Counted from the first letter of the stretch, positions 34,729 through 43,714 are shown. The stretch: DNA of 64,000 nucleotides from Nitrososphaerota archaeon (GCA_021325615.1 JAJPGU010000005.1:21255-85254); one strand, 5' to 3'. A program made the numbers and translations. The notes: a model not told the origin generated them from the sequence alone.

Positions 34729-35379
34729 CTAGTCCCACCGGGACCAAGCTGCCATCCACCTGTACGTCCACGTTGTTAGCTTGCAGCCAAGGGCCGTGAT
34801 CGGGACCGTAAGTACCGCACCGGCACCCGAGGCAAGCGCCACGGGACTGTCGTAGAATTTGCCCACCTGGGGTTCTATTGGAGTCATGTACGGGGGAAGC
34901 GTTGTCCTTGGATACTTGAACGCCGTCTCCAACGGATCATCTATCGACAGCAGGTTGAGCATGTTGAACATAGGCAGAGACATTCCGCACAGCACTCCTC
35001 CTACCAGTATAAGCATGTGCTTGTTTCTCTTGGTTGCCCAATAGGTAAGATCCATGAGCATCGCCGACGGTATCCAGACCGGCACGACGATGAAGCTGTA
35101 TGGATATCCCAGCGAGAACCATGCTCCCTTTGCAATCCACGTATACACCGTCATTATCAGTGCATAGTAGGTCGCCGTTCCCGGAACTCCGGTGAACGTA
35201 AGGTAATATGCCGCACCGACCGCGAGCATAGTCGATTGCCCTATTGAGAATATGACAAATGACGTCCATGCCCAGTCGGTGTAGAACTCATAGTCTCCCG
35301 AATTGATGGTCAACAATGTTGAGTTTACTGCAACCACTACTATGAACAAGTAGTGAGTGCAGCGTCTTAACCACACCAT
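34729..35379 (-). CDS. amoA: Ammonia monooxygenase subunit A
   Basis: AmoA is a membrane subunit of the copper enzyme that oxidizes ammonia to hydroxylamine. The 216-residue protein has the archaeal start MVWLRRCTHYLFIVVVAV, the segment GVPGTATYYALIMTVYTWI used for amoA typing, and the tail LPPYMTPIEPQVGKFY to WSRWD, with five or six helices. I use the ATG at 35379, because the ATG at 35391 lies too close to the TATA box. amoB and amoC are not in the window, in line with scattered amo genes of soil group I.1b. Confidence 0.98.
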   Translation of the reverse strand: MVWLRRCTHYLFIVVVAVNSTLLTINSGDYEFYTDWAWTSFVIFSIGQSTMLAVGAAYYLTFTGVPGTATYYALIMTVYTWIAKGAWFSLGYPYSFIVVPVWIPSAMLMDLTYWATKRNKHMLILVGGVLCGMSLPMFNMLNLLSIDDPLETAFKYPRTTLPPYMTPIEPQVGKFYDSPVALASGAGAVLTVPITALGCKLTTWTYRWMAAWSRWD

Positions 35380-35403
35380 TTGATTTCTCATTGTGTTATG
35401 ATT

Positions 35404-35411
35404 TTATTTAA
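35404..35411 (-). promoter_or_regulatory. TATA box of amoA
   Basis: On the minus strand the sequence reads TAAATAAA within a longer A/T run, centred about 28 bases before the ATG at 35379. This predicts a leaderless or nearly leaderless amoA message. Confidence 0.6.
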
Positions 35412-35457
35412 AATCTGACAGCTAACCATTAAATAATTTCTTGACACTACTAGAGGC

Positions 35458-35525
35458 AATCCATGGAGTTGACTGCTCATTATTGCGATGATGACAGCGT
35501 CTTAGCCAGACACGCTCCATGGATT
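35458..35525. promoter_or_regulatory. Paired palindromic sites upstream of amoA
   Basis: AATCCATGGAG (35458-35468) and its exact reverse complement (35515-35525) lie 79-146 bases upstream of the amoA start. Each contains the palindrome TCCATGGA, and the two are 56 bases apart. They could be two operator copies, a looping pair or the footprint of a lost element. The remaining bases from 35526 to 35701 show no gene. Confidence 0.4.
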
Positions 35526-35701
35526 AAATTCATATTTTAACAAAGATATACTTGAAGGGAATGGACGGTACAATTTTCAAAATTGCAAATCAATCGTTGC
35601 CGCATCATATGTTATATGCTTTATCCCGATTCGCATATTTGCAAACCATGTTCCTGTCCCGCACCTGCACGTCTGCTTGTTTTCAAAACAGCTAACGAGG
35701 A

Positions 35702-36913
35702 TCAGCCTGCGACGGGCCTGAATTTTCCCATTTTCAGAACAGCCAATGAGGAAATTACCGTAATTGCAAGGACCAGAGGCGCGAGCGGGCCAAATTCGGG
35801 CACAGGCGTTCCCGCAAACTCGACAACCCTGTTGTTTTCCGTGTCTGCAACCCACAGGTTTCCCGTCTTGTCGGCCCTCACGTCATAGGGCTCGGCAAGC
35901 AGGCTTGCAGAGGTGCCCATGTGCATCCCCTCAAAGGTAGCCTGGCCCAGCACGACGGATGCAGGCATGCCATCCGTAAAGGGCGGCATGTATTCAAGGA
36001 CCCTGGCGTTGTTCCCGTCTGCCACCCACATGTTCCCCTGCTGGTCGAACGTGATCCCATATGGGGTGTTGAGCGAGTCGTTTGATATCCCGGCATAGGT
36101 CGAGACAAAGTCCTTCTGGCCAAGCACGAGGCTTGCGTTTTCAGCCGTGGAGAACGGGTAGGGGAACTCGAGCACCCTGTTGTTCAGGCTGTCAGTTGCC
36201 CAGAGGTCGCCCTTGATGTCAAAGGCTATGTTGCTTGGCAGGTTGAGGGTGTTCCTCGTTGTGCCCCCCGAGTTTCCGGTAAAATCGTACTGGCCAAGGA
36301 CCAGGCTTGCGTTCATCCCGCTTGCAAAGGGTGGCTTGTACTCCAGTATCCTGTTGTCGTAATAGTCTACAGTCCACAGGTTGCCATCCTTGTCAAACAT
36401 GATGCCGTACGGCGCCGCAAGCGAGCTTGCACTTGTCGGATAGACGCCCTTGTTGAAGCTTGGGGACCCTATGACTGTCGATGCCTGCTCGCCGTCCCTA
36501 AAGGGTGCAGGGTATTCCACTATCCTGTTGTTGTTGGTGTCAGAAACCCACATGTTGCCGCCCTTGTCAAACGCTATCCCGTAGGGCTGGTCAAGGCCCT
36601 GCTGGGAAAGGGCGGCAGCAGTCGAGGTAAAGTTTGCCTGGCCCAGCACCAGCGAGGCATTCTCGGCGGTGGAAAAGGGCGGTGAAAATTTTAAGATCCG
36701 GTTAAAGCCGGTGTCGACTATCCAAAGGTTGCCTGCGGAATCAAAGGCGATGCCATCTGGCGAGTAAAGGGTTCCGGATGTCGGGCTGTCGTGCACGGTG
36801 CCTCCGGTGGCAAGATCCCCGTGCCCTATGACTATGGAGGCGCTCTGGCCGGTCTCAAATGCAAAAGACTGGGCCGGAACAAGGAATAGCAAAAGCACGA
36901 GGTATTTCAGCAC
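35702..36913 (-). CDS. NHL-repeat surface beta-propeller with PEFG-type sorting tail
   Basis: The exported 403-residue protein begins at GTG with a signal peptide (YLVLLLFLVPAQSFA). At least six repeats follow the pattern PYGIAFDKxGNMWVSDTNNNRIVEY, forming an NHL propeller. The end has PEFGPLAPLVLAITVISSLAVL plus a basic tail, the PEFG-CTERM signal that archaeosortases use in this group. The longer upstream frame overlaps the histidine kinase and is discarded. Propellers of this type bind partners or ligands at the cell surface. Confidence 0.87.
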   Translation of the reverse strand: MLKYLVLLLFLVPAQSFAFETGQSASIVIGHGDLATGGTVHDSPTSGTLYSPDGIAFDSAGNLWIVDTGFNRILKFSPPFSTAENASLVLGQANFTSTAAALSQQGLDQPYGIAFDKGGNMWVSDTNNNRIVEYPAPFRDGEQASTVIGSPSFNKGVYPTSASSLAAPYGIMFDKDGNLWTVDYYDNRILEYKPPFASGMNASLVLGQYDFTGNSGGTTRNTLNLPSNIAFDIKGDLWATDSLNNRVLEFPYPFSTAENASLVLGQKDFVSTYAGISNDSLNTPYGITFDQQGNMWVADGNNARVLEYMPPFTDGMPASVVLGQATFEGMHMGTSASLLAEPYDVRADKTGNLWVADTENNRVVEFAGTPVPEFGPLAPLVLAITVISSLAVLKMGKFRPVAG

Positions 36914-36944
36914 AAAACTTTGTCTTGTCAGTTGGCATAAAAAG

Positions 36945-38270
36945 TTAGCTGAGTTTTTGTTCCCGCATCCCGCTTGCAGGCAGCGTAAAGTAAAATGTGG
37001 CCCCGCTTCCAATGTCGCTTTCCACCCATATTTTTCCCCCAAGGGCCTCGAGTATTCCCTTGCAAATCACAAGCCCCAGGCCGGTCCCCCCGTGCTTGCG
37101 CTTGAGCGAGGTGTCTATCTGATAGAACTTACCGAACAGGTTCTGCTGCTTTTCCCTTGGTATGCCGCATCCGTTGTCCCTTACATAGAACAGGACCTCG
37201 CCGCCTCTGACCGAAGCGCTGATTTCTATGCTGCCGCCTTCTGAAGGAACAAAATCCACGGAATTTTTTATCAGGTTTGCAAATACCTGCGAAAGCCTGT
37301 CCCTGTCGGTCACAATTCTGATTTTTTCCCCCGTAAGGTTGACGAACCGTATCTTCTTCTCATCCATCAGCTTTGCGTGCAGCTGGATTACCTCCTCCAT
37401 AAAGTCTTCAACCTGGAACTCGTCCTTCTTGAATTTCAGCTGCCTCAGGTCCAGCTTCTGCGCATCCATGAGATCCTCGATAAGCCTGAGGAGCTTGTCA
37501 CTTTCCTCGCCCATCATGTTAATCGCGTCCTGCTGGTCCGCGTTCATTGCCCCAAGCACCCCCTCCTTCAGCATCTCGATATAGCCGCTGATGGTGACAA
37601 GGGGCGTCTTGAGCTCGTGCGAGAACATTGCGGAAAGTTCGGACTTTAGCTTGTCCCTTTCCTTCAGCTTTTCAAATTCTATATGCAGCCTCATGTTCTC
37701 TTCCTGAATCCTGGCGGACTTTCTCAGCTGCAAGTTGGCGTCAAGCAGGCTTTCTTCGGTGTTCTTCTGGCTTGTCACGTCGTTACACAGGGCTATGTAC
37801 TGTTCCGGGACGCCCCCCGCATCCAGAAAGGGGACGATCGTCGTATCCATCCAGAAAACTTTCCCGTTCTTGCCCACGTTTTTCATCTCGCCATGCCATG
37901 TCCTCCCGGCAGAGATGGTCGCCCACAGGTCCTTGTAGAATTCCGGGGGATGGAACCCCGACCGCAGGATCCTCGGGTTCTTCCCCACCAGCTCCGAGGC
38001 CGAGTACTCTGATGCGTCGCAGAACCTCCTGTTTACGTGTGTTATTATGCCGTCCTTGTCAGTAATTGTCACAAGCGAGGCCTCGTCCAAGGCCTCAATC
38101 ATTTTCTTCAGGTGGCCCGTCAGGTCCAGGTTCTGTCCCCCGGCCATCATACCGGGATTTAGACCCTCGCGTGGGGCTCTGGATGCATCCCTCTCAGTCT
38201 GCCTGGTATTCTTGGTTGAAATATTGTCATTTCCAACCCGCTTGCAAAAAGGTTTGTGGTTGGCAGGCAT
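36945..38270 (-). CDS. PAS-domain histidine kinase
   Basis: The protein of 441 residues has a PAS domain near the N-terminus (VTITDKDGIITHVNRRFCDASEYSA), a PAC-like segment, a coiled linker, the phosphoacceptor box MFSHELKTPLV (His218), and an HATPase with DNGCGIP and GTGLGLVICKGILEALGG. It has no membrane helix, so it is likely a cytoplasmic sensor. The start is uncertain: I use the ATG at 38270, but the frame is open to a TTG at 38366. It is divergent from the MEDS gene. Confidence 0.88.
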   Translation of the reverse strand: MPANHKPFCKRVGNDNISTKNTRQTERDASRAPREGLNPGMMAGGQNLDLTGHLKKMIEALDEASLVTITDKDGIITHVNRRFCDASEYSASELVGKNPRILRSGFHPPEFYKDLWATISAGRTWHGEMKNVGKNGKVFWMDTTIVPFLDAGGVPEQYIALCNDVTSQKNTEESLLDANLQLRKSARIQEENMRLHIEFEKLKERDKLKSELSAMFSHELKTPLVTISGYIEMLKEGVLGAMNADQQDAINMMGEESDKLLRLIEDLMDAQKLDLRQLKFKKDEFQVEDFMEEVIQLHAKLMDEKKIRFVNLTGEKIRIVTDRDRLSQVFANLIKNSVDFVPSEGGSIEISASVRGGEVLFYVRDNGCGIPREKQQNLFGKFYQIDTSLKRKHGGTGLGLVICKGILEALGGKIWVESDIGSGATFYFTLPASGMREQKLS

Positions 38271-38375
38271 TTTTTCCGAGCCGCTTGCCGAATTTTGCCT
38301 CCAAGCGAGGCTCGGTCCTCCCTGTCCCGGAGGATATAGGATCTTGTTTATTAGTATCCGGGACAATAGATACGC

Positions 38376-38942
38376 ATGTCCCTAAACGTTGCCAAATTCA
38401 TGGACAGGCACGTCATACTGCTTTACGACAACGAGGAAAGCGCCCACAGGATACAGTTTGAATTCCTGAGCATGCCGCTGTCGCTTAACAAGAATGTCAT
38501 ATACCTGACAGACAGCGAACCGGGAACGGTCATAGAAAAGATGAATGATTTTGGCATTGATACCGACTATTACCTTTCAAGGAACCTCCTGCACGTAATC
38601 CAGATTCCCGACCTGCTGCAGGGCCCAGAAGGGGCAAGGACAACGAATGAAAAGTTCATGTCAGGCCTGCTGACGTCCATAAAGCCTCCATATTATGTGG
38701 TGGGAAGGTCCTTTCCCGACCTTACAAAGGACGGCGCCGTCGAGGCGGAGTTGGAGGCGGAGGTAATCTTCCATTCCAATTTTGCGAGGTTTAACGGCGC
38801 CTGCCTGTGTTCGTACAAGAAAGACCTGCTGACGCAGCTGCCAGACGATGCAAAGCAACAGATACTTCACAACCACCACATGATAATCGATGCCTCAGTA
38901 TCCGGAGACAGGATAATCGAGGACTCGGATACCATCAGGTGA
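38376..38942 (+). CDS. MEDS-domain (DcmR-like) sensory protein
   Basis: The 188-residue protein resembles the MEDS domain named after methanogen/methylotroph DcmR sensors: HVILLYDNEESAHRIQFEFL at the start and NHHMIIDAS near the end. These stand-alone domains often accompany histidine kinases, as here with the divergent PAS kinase. The signal is unknown. A TTTATTAG box about 27 bases upstream supports a leaderless start; the same A/T-rich stretch may serve the kinase. Confidence 0.75.
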   Translation: MSLNVAKFMDRHVILLYDNEESAHRIQFEFLSMPLSLNKNVIYLTDSEPGTVIEKMNDFGIDTDYYLSRNLLHVIQIPDLLQGPEGARTTNEKFMSGLLTSIKPPYYVVGRSFPDLTKDGAVEAELEAEVIFHSNFARFNGACLCSYKKDLLTQLPDDAKQQILHNHHMIIDASVSGDRIIEDSDTIR

Positions 38943-39095
38943 GCATTACACAAACAAGTTCCTTCCAACGAGTCCAACACCAGGGTCCCATGGCCAAGGG
39001 TTTGACACTAGAAATCACGGGGCAGAATGAGAATTTAGTGGTCATTATAATAATGGGCATTTTCATGTACAAAAAGCCGGCAAAACCTGGAATAA

Positions 39096-41531
39096 ATGAT
39101 CCACAAAGACAAACAGCCCCAACCAGCGCAACCTAGTGAGACACCAGCGGATGATACCATAAAACAGCCCGACATGGACCTTCTTTCCGGGCTGTCTTCA
39201 GGCGAGGTACAGGACAGGATCTCAAAATACGGCCATAACGAGATAGAAGAGAGGCATCAAAAGGCATGGATAAGGTTCTGCAAGAAGTTTTGGGGCGTTA
39301 CTCCGTGGCTGCTTGAGCTGATAATCCTGCTTAGCTGGTACCTTGGCAAATTCCTAAACCTGTACATAATATCCGCCCTTCTGGTCTTTAACGCAATCCT
39401 GGGCTTTGCACAAGAGGAGAAGGCAGGCAGGGCCGTCGAGTCCCTGCGGAAGAGCCTGCAGATAAGCTCCAGGGTGCTGCGCGATGGCGTATGGCAGACA
39501 ATACCCGCAAGGGATCTGGTTCCGGGGGACATCATACGGGTGAGGTCTGGCGATTTTGTTCCTGCCGATTCAAGGATTGTCCAGGGGGACGTCGATGTTG
39601 ACAAGTCCGCCCTGACCGGAGAATCGCTGCCCGTACCGGAGAAGGCCGGCAGCATGCTCTATTCGGGGTCTGTCGTCAAAAAGGGCGAGTCAAGCTGCGT
39701 TGTTATCTCAACCGGGCCTAGGACCAGCTTTGGAAAGACAGTACAGCTTGTCCAGACGGCAAGGCCGAAGATGCATTCAGAGGAGTTTACCTCGAAAATT
39801 GTCAAGATCCTCCTGGTAATGGCAGGGTCGCTAATAGCAGCCCTGCTAGTCTTTTCATCCCTGAAAGGGGACATTATTTCCATACTGCCGCTCTCAATCA
39901 CATTGCTCGTTTCCGCAATTCCAGTCGCCCTCCCCGTGATGTTTTCCATAACGATGGCCCTTGGATCCCTAGGGCTTGCAAAGAAGGGCGTTCTGGTAAC
40001 AAGGCTTGGCGCTTCGGATGACGCCGCAAGGATGTCCATCCTCTGCGTTGACAAGACGGGGACGCTCACGACAAACCGCCTTTCCATAGCGGACACCCTT
40101 GCGGTAGGGAATTTTGCAAAAAATGACGTCATCCTTTATGGAGCACTTGCCTCAAACGAGGCAAACCAAGATCCCATTGACGCCGCATTCATCAATACCG
40201 CCAAGGAAACTGGAATGCCGTCTGGATACATCCAAAGGAAATTCACGCCCTTCAACCCAGATACGAGGCGAACCGAGTCCGTCGTTGAGAAAAATGGCGA
40301 GAGCCTCACCGTAGCAAAGGGCGCCGTTCCTACCATCGTGTCACTGTGCAAGATGAGCCGCGATGATATGATGCTAGTCCAATCCGGAATAAGCGAGTTC
40401 TCCCAGAAGGGCTACCGGACGCTTGCCGTGGCCATTTCAGACGAGATTACATCCGAGATGAGGCTTGTCGGCATCGCGGCGCTCTACGACAAACCGCGGG
40501 ACGATGCCGCCGAACTGATTTCCAGCCTCAAGGACCTCGGCATTTCCACAAAGATGCTGACCGGAGACTCGCTCCCAATTGCCAGGGAGACCGCCCACCA
40601 GCTGGGACTAGATGCGATTTCAAGCATGTCGTCATTGAAGGACATGGTCAAGACACAGCCGGAAAAGGCATCCGAGATGATAGAGAAAAGCGGCGGCTTT
40701 GCCGAGATATATCCCGAGGACAAGTACCAGATAGTGAAGGACCTCCAGTCGCGGGGCCACGTGGTTGGCATGACAGGCGACGGAATCAATGACGCCCCGT
40801 CCCTGAGGCAGGCAGAGGTCGGCATAGCCGTGAGCAATGCAACCGACGTGGCAAAGGAGGCTGCAAGCGTCGTGCTGACGGGGGAGGGGCTGGGGGGGAT
40901 AGTCGAGGTCGTAAGGGGCGGCAGGATTATTTACCAGCGGATAATGACTTGGACCCTCAACAAGGTTATCAAGACGTTCCAGATTGTGGTGTTTGTCGTT
41001 TCCGCGTTCCTGCTGACCGGGATTCAGATAGTAGGGACATTTGACATGGTACTTCTTATCTTCCTTGTAGACTTTGTCACCCTTTCCATATCAACAGACA
41101 ACGTCAGGGGCTCCAAATCCCCCAACTCGTGGAACATAAAAGGAATGATAAAGATCTCGGGGATAATCGGGGTCGCGACTGTCGTCGAGTCGCTTGTCCT
41201 CCTTTATCTTGGCATCTACCCTCTCGGCTTACTGGGCCATCCATCTAGGATACACACCTTTTCGTTTGACATCCTCCTCATCTCCGGAATCTTTACCATA
41301 CTGGTCGCAAGGGAGCGCGGTGCTTTCTGGAAGTCAAGGCCTAGCAACCCATTGCTTGTCGCAATTGTTTCGGACGTGGCAATCTGCCTTGTCATATCCC
41401 TGGTCGGGATGCCCGGCTTTGATACAATTCCCGCAGTGGACGTCCTGTCAATACTTGGGTATTGCCTTGCTTTTTCCCTGCTTGCTAATGATTTGATCAA
41501 GACAGGGCTTGCCAAGGCAACAAGGCTGTAA
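39096..41531 (+). CDS. P-type H+-ATPase (type IIIA)
   Basis: The 811-residue pump shows the catalytic DKTGTLT (Asp319), the dephosphorylation loop LTGES, the PVALPVMFSITMALGSLG helix and the GDGINDAPSLRQAEVGIA hinge. The late motif LVDFVTLSISTDNV matches the plasma-membrane proton-pump group and not calcium or heavy-metal pumps. It probably exports protons at the cost of ATP, useful for pH control where ammonia oxidation releases acid. The long C-terminal autoinhibitory tail of fungal and plant pumps is absent. Confidence 0.92.
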   Translation: MIHKDKQPQPAQPSETPADDTIKQPDMDLLSGLSSGEVQDRISKYGHNEIEERHQKAWIRFCKKFWGVTPWLLELIILLSWYLGKFLNLYIISALLVFNAILGFAQEEKAGRAVESLRKSLQISSRVLRDGVWQTIPARDLVPGDIIRVRSGDFVPADSRIVQGDVDVDKSALTGESLPVPEKAGSMLYSGSVVKKGESSCVVISTGPRTSFGKTVQLVQTARPKMHSEEFTSKIVKILLVMAGSLIAALLVFSSLKGDIISILPLSITLLVSAIPVALPVMFSITMALGSLGLAKKGVLVTRLGASDDAARMSILCVDKTGTLTTNRLSIADTLAVGNFAKNDVILYGALASNEANQDPIDAAFINTAKETGMPSGYIQRKFTPFNPDTRRTESVVEKNGESLTVAKGAVPTIVSLCKMSRDDMMLVQSGISEFSQKGYRTLAVAISDEITSEMRLVGIAALYDKPRDDAAELISSLKDLGISTKMLTGDSLPIARETAHQLGLDAISSMSSLKDMVKTQPEKASEMIEKSGGFAEIYPEDKYQIVKDLQSRGHVVGMTGDGINDAPSLRQAEVGIAVSNATDVAKEAASVVLTGEGLGGIVEVVRGGRIIYQRIMTWTLNKVIKTFQIVVFVVSAFLLTGIQIVGTFDMVLLIFLVDFVTLSISTDNVRGSKSPNSWNIKGMIKISGIIGVATVVESLVLLYLGIYPLGLLGHPSRIHTFSFDILLISGIFTILVARERGAFWKSRPSNPLLVAIVSDVAICLVISLVGMPGFDTIPAVDVLSILGYCLAFSLLANDLIKTGLAKATRL

Positions 41532-41592
41532 CCAGGATGAGAATGATGACTAGGCTTAATAGCGGCAAACCCATCCCACGATCGAGTAAAAA

Positions 41593-42177
41593 TTGCGAAG
41601 GCACGGATTTGTTGAAAGGGATGTCGACCCCGAGGACGTTTATTCGCATGTCAAAGAACTGCTCCAGTCCCAGCAGTTCAGGATCATCTCGGACGAGAAA
41701 AAGGACGGGCTGTGGGACGTTCACGCCAAAAAATCAAACATAGAAAGAATTGTCACCGGGAGAATAAGGGATGTCGATGTAATCATAGCAGGCGCCAAAG
41801 GCAAGTTCGAGGTCCAACTGCATGCCGGGATCTGGGGAAGGGACCTTGCCATTCCAGCCATAGAGGGTCTGGCCACGCTTGGTCTGGCCGCAGCAGCCGA
41901 CCTGCATTCGGCCCACAAGTTTGAGGAAAAGATGTGGGAACAGATAGTTCAGAAGATAGACCCGTCATTGAAGATATGCAGCATGGACGGGCTGCTCTTC
42001 AAGTCAGACGATGAGTTCCAGCAGCACCAGCAACTGCACCAGCAGCAATCACAGGGCTCTTCGATGAATTCAATGCTCATGATGGGAATGCTCGGGGGCG
42101 GGGGCATGGGAATGTATGGAATGGGCATGGGCTACGGTGGGTTCGGGTACGGCGGGCTGGGCGGACTCTGGGTCTGA
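41593..42177 (+). CDS. Unknown protein with Gln-rich and Gly/Met-rich tail
   Basis: The first 130 residues form a mixed alpha/beta domain (VKELLQSQQFRIISDEKKDGLWDVHAKK, RDVDVIIAGAKGKFEVQLHAGIWG) that I do not recognise. The last 55 are low complexity: a Gln/His run and then Gly, Met and Tyr repeats. Such tails are seen in proteins with SHOCT-like or membrane-surface associations, but no function is assigned. TTG start with TTAATAGC box upstream; it follows the proton pump by about 60 bases. Confidence 0.65.
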   Translation: MRRHGFVERDVDPEDVYSHVKELLQSQQFRIISDEKKDGLWDVHAKKSNIERIVTGRIRDVDVIIAGAKGKFEVQLHAGIWGRDLAIPAIEGLATLGLAAAADLHSAHKFEEKMWEQIVQKIDPSLKICSMDGLLFKSDDEFQQHQQLHQQQSQGSSMNSMLMMGMLGGGGMGMYGMGMGYGGFGYGGLGGLWV

Positions 42178-42351
42178 TCAAGCTAGAAAACTCCAGGTCA
42201 AGGTTTTTCCAAAAAGTGTAACCTTTAGCAGGTTTGGATGGTACCAGTTTTAAATTCCCACATCATCCATGCCCGGTGCAAGCCTTGGATGAATTGAATT
42301 CACGCTAGGTCCAGACCCGGAGATGAGGAAACAGAATTGCCACTTTTCTGC

Positions 42352-42582
42352 TCAGATCTGAGTTAAATCCATCAGTTCCGCAAGATTGTACATCTTCATG
42401 AATATTTCTGCCTGCTCCTTGCCTTTCTTTGACATGGGAAACTTGAACTGGAAATTAGCCACCCAGCCTGACCCGTCCTTTGCCTCCTTTATCTCATGGT
42501 GTATTCCGGTGATTTCAATTGGATGCTTCTTCAAATATTCCCTGATCTTCAAGGCGTCAGAAATGATAAGGGGGTTAATCAT
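42352..42582 (-). CDS. Small conserved-looking protein, function unknown
   Basis: A soluble 76-residue protein with a beta-hairpin-like core (GWVANFQFKFPMSKKGKEQAE). I do not recognise it. Its ATG overlaps the TAA stop of the upstream gene, so the two are translated together. Confidence 0.55.
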   Translation of the reverse strand: MINPLIISDALKIREYLKKHPIEITGIHHEIKEAKDGSGWVANFQFKFPMSKKGKEQAEIFMKMYNLAELMDLTQI

Positions 42583-42938
42583 TAGTCCACCATCGACTCC
42601 TTTACAACTGCCGCCCTTCCTTTCGTTTCCTTCCGGTCATGTTCCATCGAGACTATTGTCTTGATAAGTGGCAGGGCTACCAGCGTGATAAGGCCCATCT
42701 TCAGCATGAGGACCAGGATATCACTGCCCTGGATCTGTTTTTTCGATTTGTTGTGAATAAACATCCCTTCTATATCGCGAGATACGGATCTGACCATTTT
42801 TTCCATCTTGTCTATTGGTGGAACCGGGATTCCAAACATCCTAGCATATTCCGTTACTACGGAGAGAATCTTGTCGAGCTCGGCATGATGATCCGCCTGT
42901 TTTTGCATGGTTTTTTTACCGCGCGCCCTTTTTGCCAT
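42582..42938 (-). CDS. Small protein with one C-terminal hydrophobic helix, function unknown
   Basis: The 118-residue product has a basic N-terminus, a helical middle (LDKILSVVTEYARMFGIPVPPIDKMEKMV) and a hydrophobic segment ILVLMLKMGLITLVALPLI. A TATAATAT box centred about 27 bases before the ATG at 42938 supports this start over the ATG at 42956. Pairs with the gene at 42352. Confidence 0.6.
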   Translation of the reverse strand: MAKRARGKKTMQKQADHHAELDKILSVVTEYARMFGIPVPPIDKMEKMVRSVSRDIEGMFIHNKSKKQIQGSDILVLMLKMGLITLVALPLIKTIVSMEHDRKETKGRAAVVKESMVD

Positions 42939-43228
42939 CCTGTGAAATGTATGCACGCCTAGATATTATAGGCCGGCCAAGATTATCATGGCTGAAAATC
43001 ATCCATGGTGCCACGCCCTATTCATCGGTTCTACTGAAATGCGCCTTTGCAGATTCCAGCCCACGAAACCTGTTGGAATTTTCATGTTTTTGCCCGCCAT
43101 GATTTTGGCTAGCCGTCGGAATCCCGCAGGCCGTGGCCATCACGCAATACGAATGGCCGTATTTTGTTAGTTGTGAGAGTGAACAATAGGACCATTCTTA
43201 TTGATGTGTGGCTCAAGACTAGTAGAAA
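42939..43228. other. Intergenic stretch without a convincing gene
   Basis: A 60-codon plus-strand frame at 42988-43170 has atypical composition and no matching promoter, since the nearby TATA-like TATTATA suits the minus-strand gene. Otherwise nothing is seen except the approach to the TRAM gene. Confidence 0.4.
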
Positions 43229-43235
43229 GGAGGTG
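43229..43235 (+). promoter_or_regulatory. Strong Shine-Dalgarno site
   Basis: GGAGGTG, five bases before the ATG of the TRAM gene, is a clear anti-16S match. It is unusual in this window, where most first genes look leaderless. Confidence 0.65.
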
Positions 43236-43240
43236 CAGCA

Positions 43241-43534
43241 ATGAGTTATAGTGGAGGTTATGGAAGGTCCAACCGGGGATACGGTAGAGACAGAGGTTTT
43301 GGAAGACGCGAATTTGACAACACTCCAAAACCGGTCGAAACTGGAAAGGAATACGATGTTTCCATAACAGAAATCAGCAGAAAAGGAGACGGTATAGCAA
43401 GAATAGAGGGTTTTGTTATATTTGTAAAAGACGGAAAGGCGGGCCAGAATGCAAAAGTAAGGATCACACAAGTTGGTCAGAGATTTGCGTCAGCCGAGAT
43501 AGTGGAAGGTTCTTCTCCAGCTGCGTCTGAATAG
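43241..43534 (+). CDS. TRAM-domain RNA-binding protein
   Basis: The 97-residue protein has a Gly/Arg/Tyr-rich N-terminus (YSGGYGRSNRGYGRDRGFGRR) followed by a single TRAM domain (VSITEISRKGDGIARIEGFVIFVKDGKAGQNAKVRITQVG). Stand-alone archaeal TRAM proteins act as RNA chaperones, in some methanogens with a cold-shock role. The RG-rich head could add RNA affinity. A strong ribosome site precedes it and a hairpin with a T-rich run follows, so it is a single-gene unit probably made in quantity. Confidence 0.9.
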   Translation: MSYSGGYGRSNRGYGRDRGFGRREFDNTPKPVETGKEYDVSITEISRKGDGIARIEGFVIFVKDGKAGQNAKVRITQVGQRFASAEIVEGSSPAASE

Positions 43535-43538
43535 GCAT

Positions 43539-43558
43539 ACGTTTATTCACAAAAACGT
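43539..43558 (+). terminator. Probable terminator of the TRAM gene
   Basis: ACGTTT and AAACGT form a short hairpin five bases after the stop codon, followed by TTCTT and then a longer T run near 43569. Confidence 0.4.
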
Positions 43559-43714
43559 TTCTTACCAATTTTTTTCCATGCATTTTTTATATACCCAACA
43601 GGCCTGCCTTGAGCGCCGTATTGGCTGTAACGCCTAGAAATGATGCAATATCATGCATAGTGTCAAATTTTATACAATCAAAAGTTCTTATCTGATAGCG
43701 ATATAATCAATATC

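Noticed and set aside
36914..37042. N-terminal extension of the NHL protein
   Set aside because: It overlaps the histidine kinase end and precedes a complete signal peptide that begins at a GTG.
42988..43170. A 60-codon plus-strand frame
   Set aside because: No ribosome site, and the nearby TATA element fits the opposite gene; residues look random.
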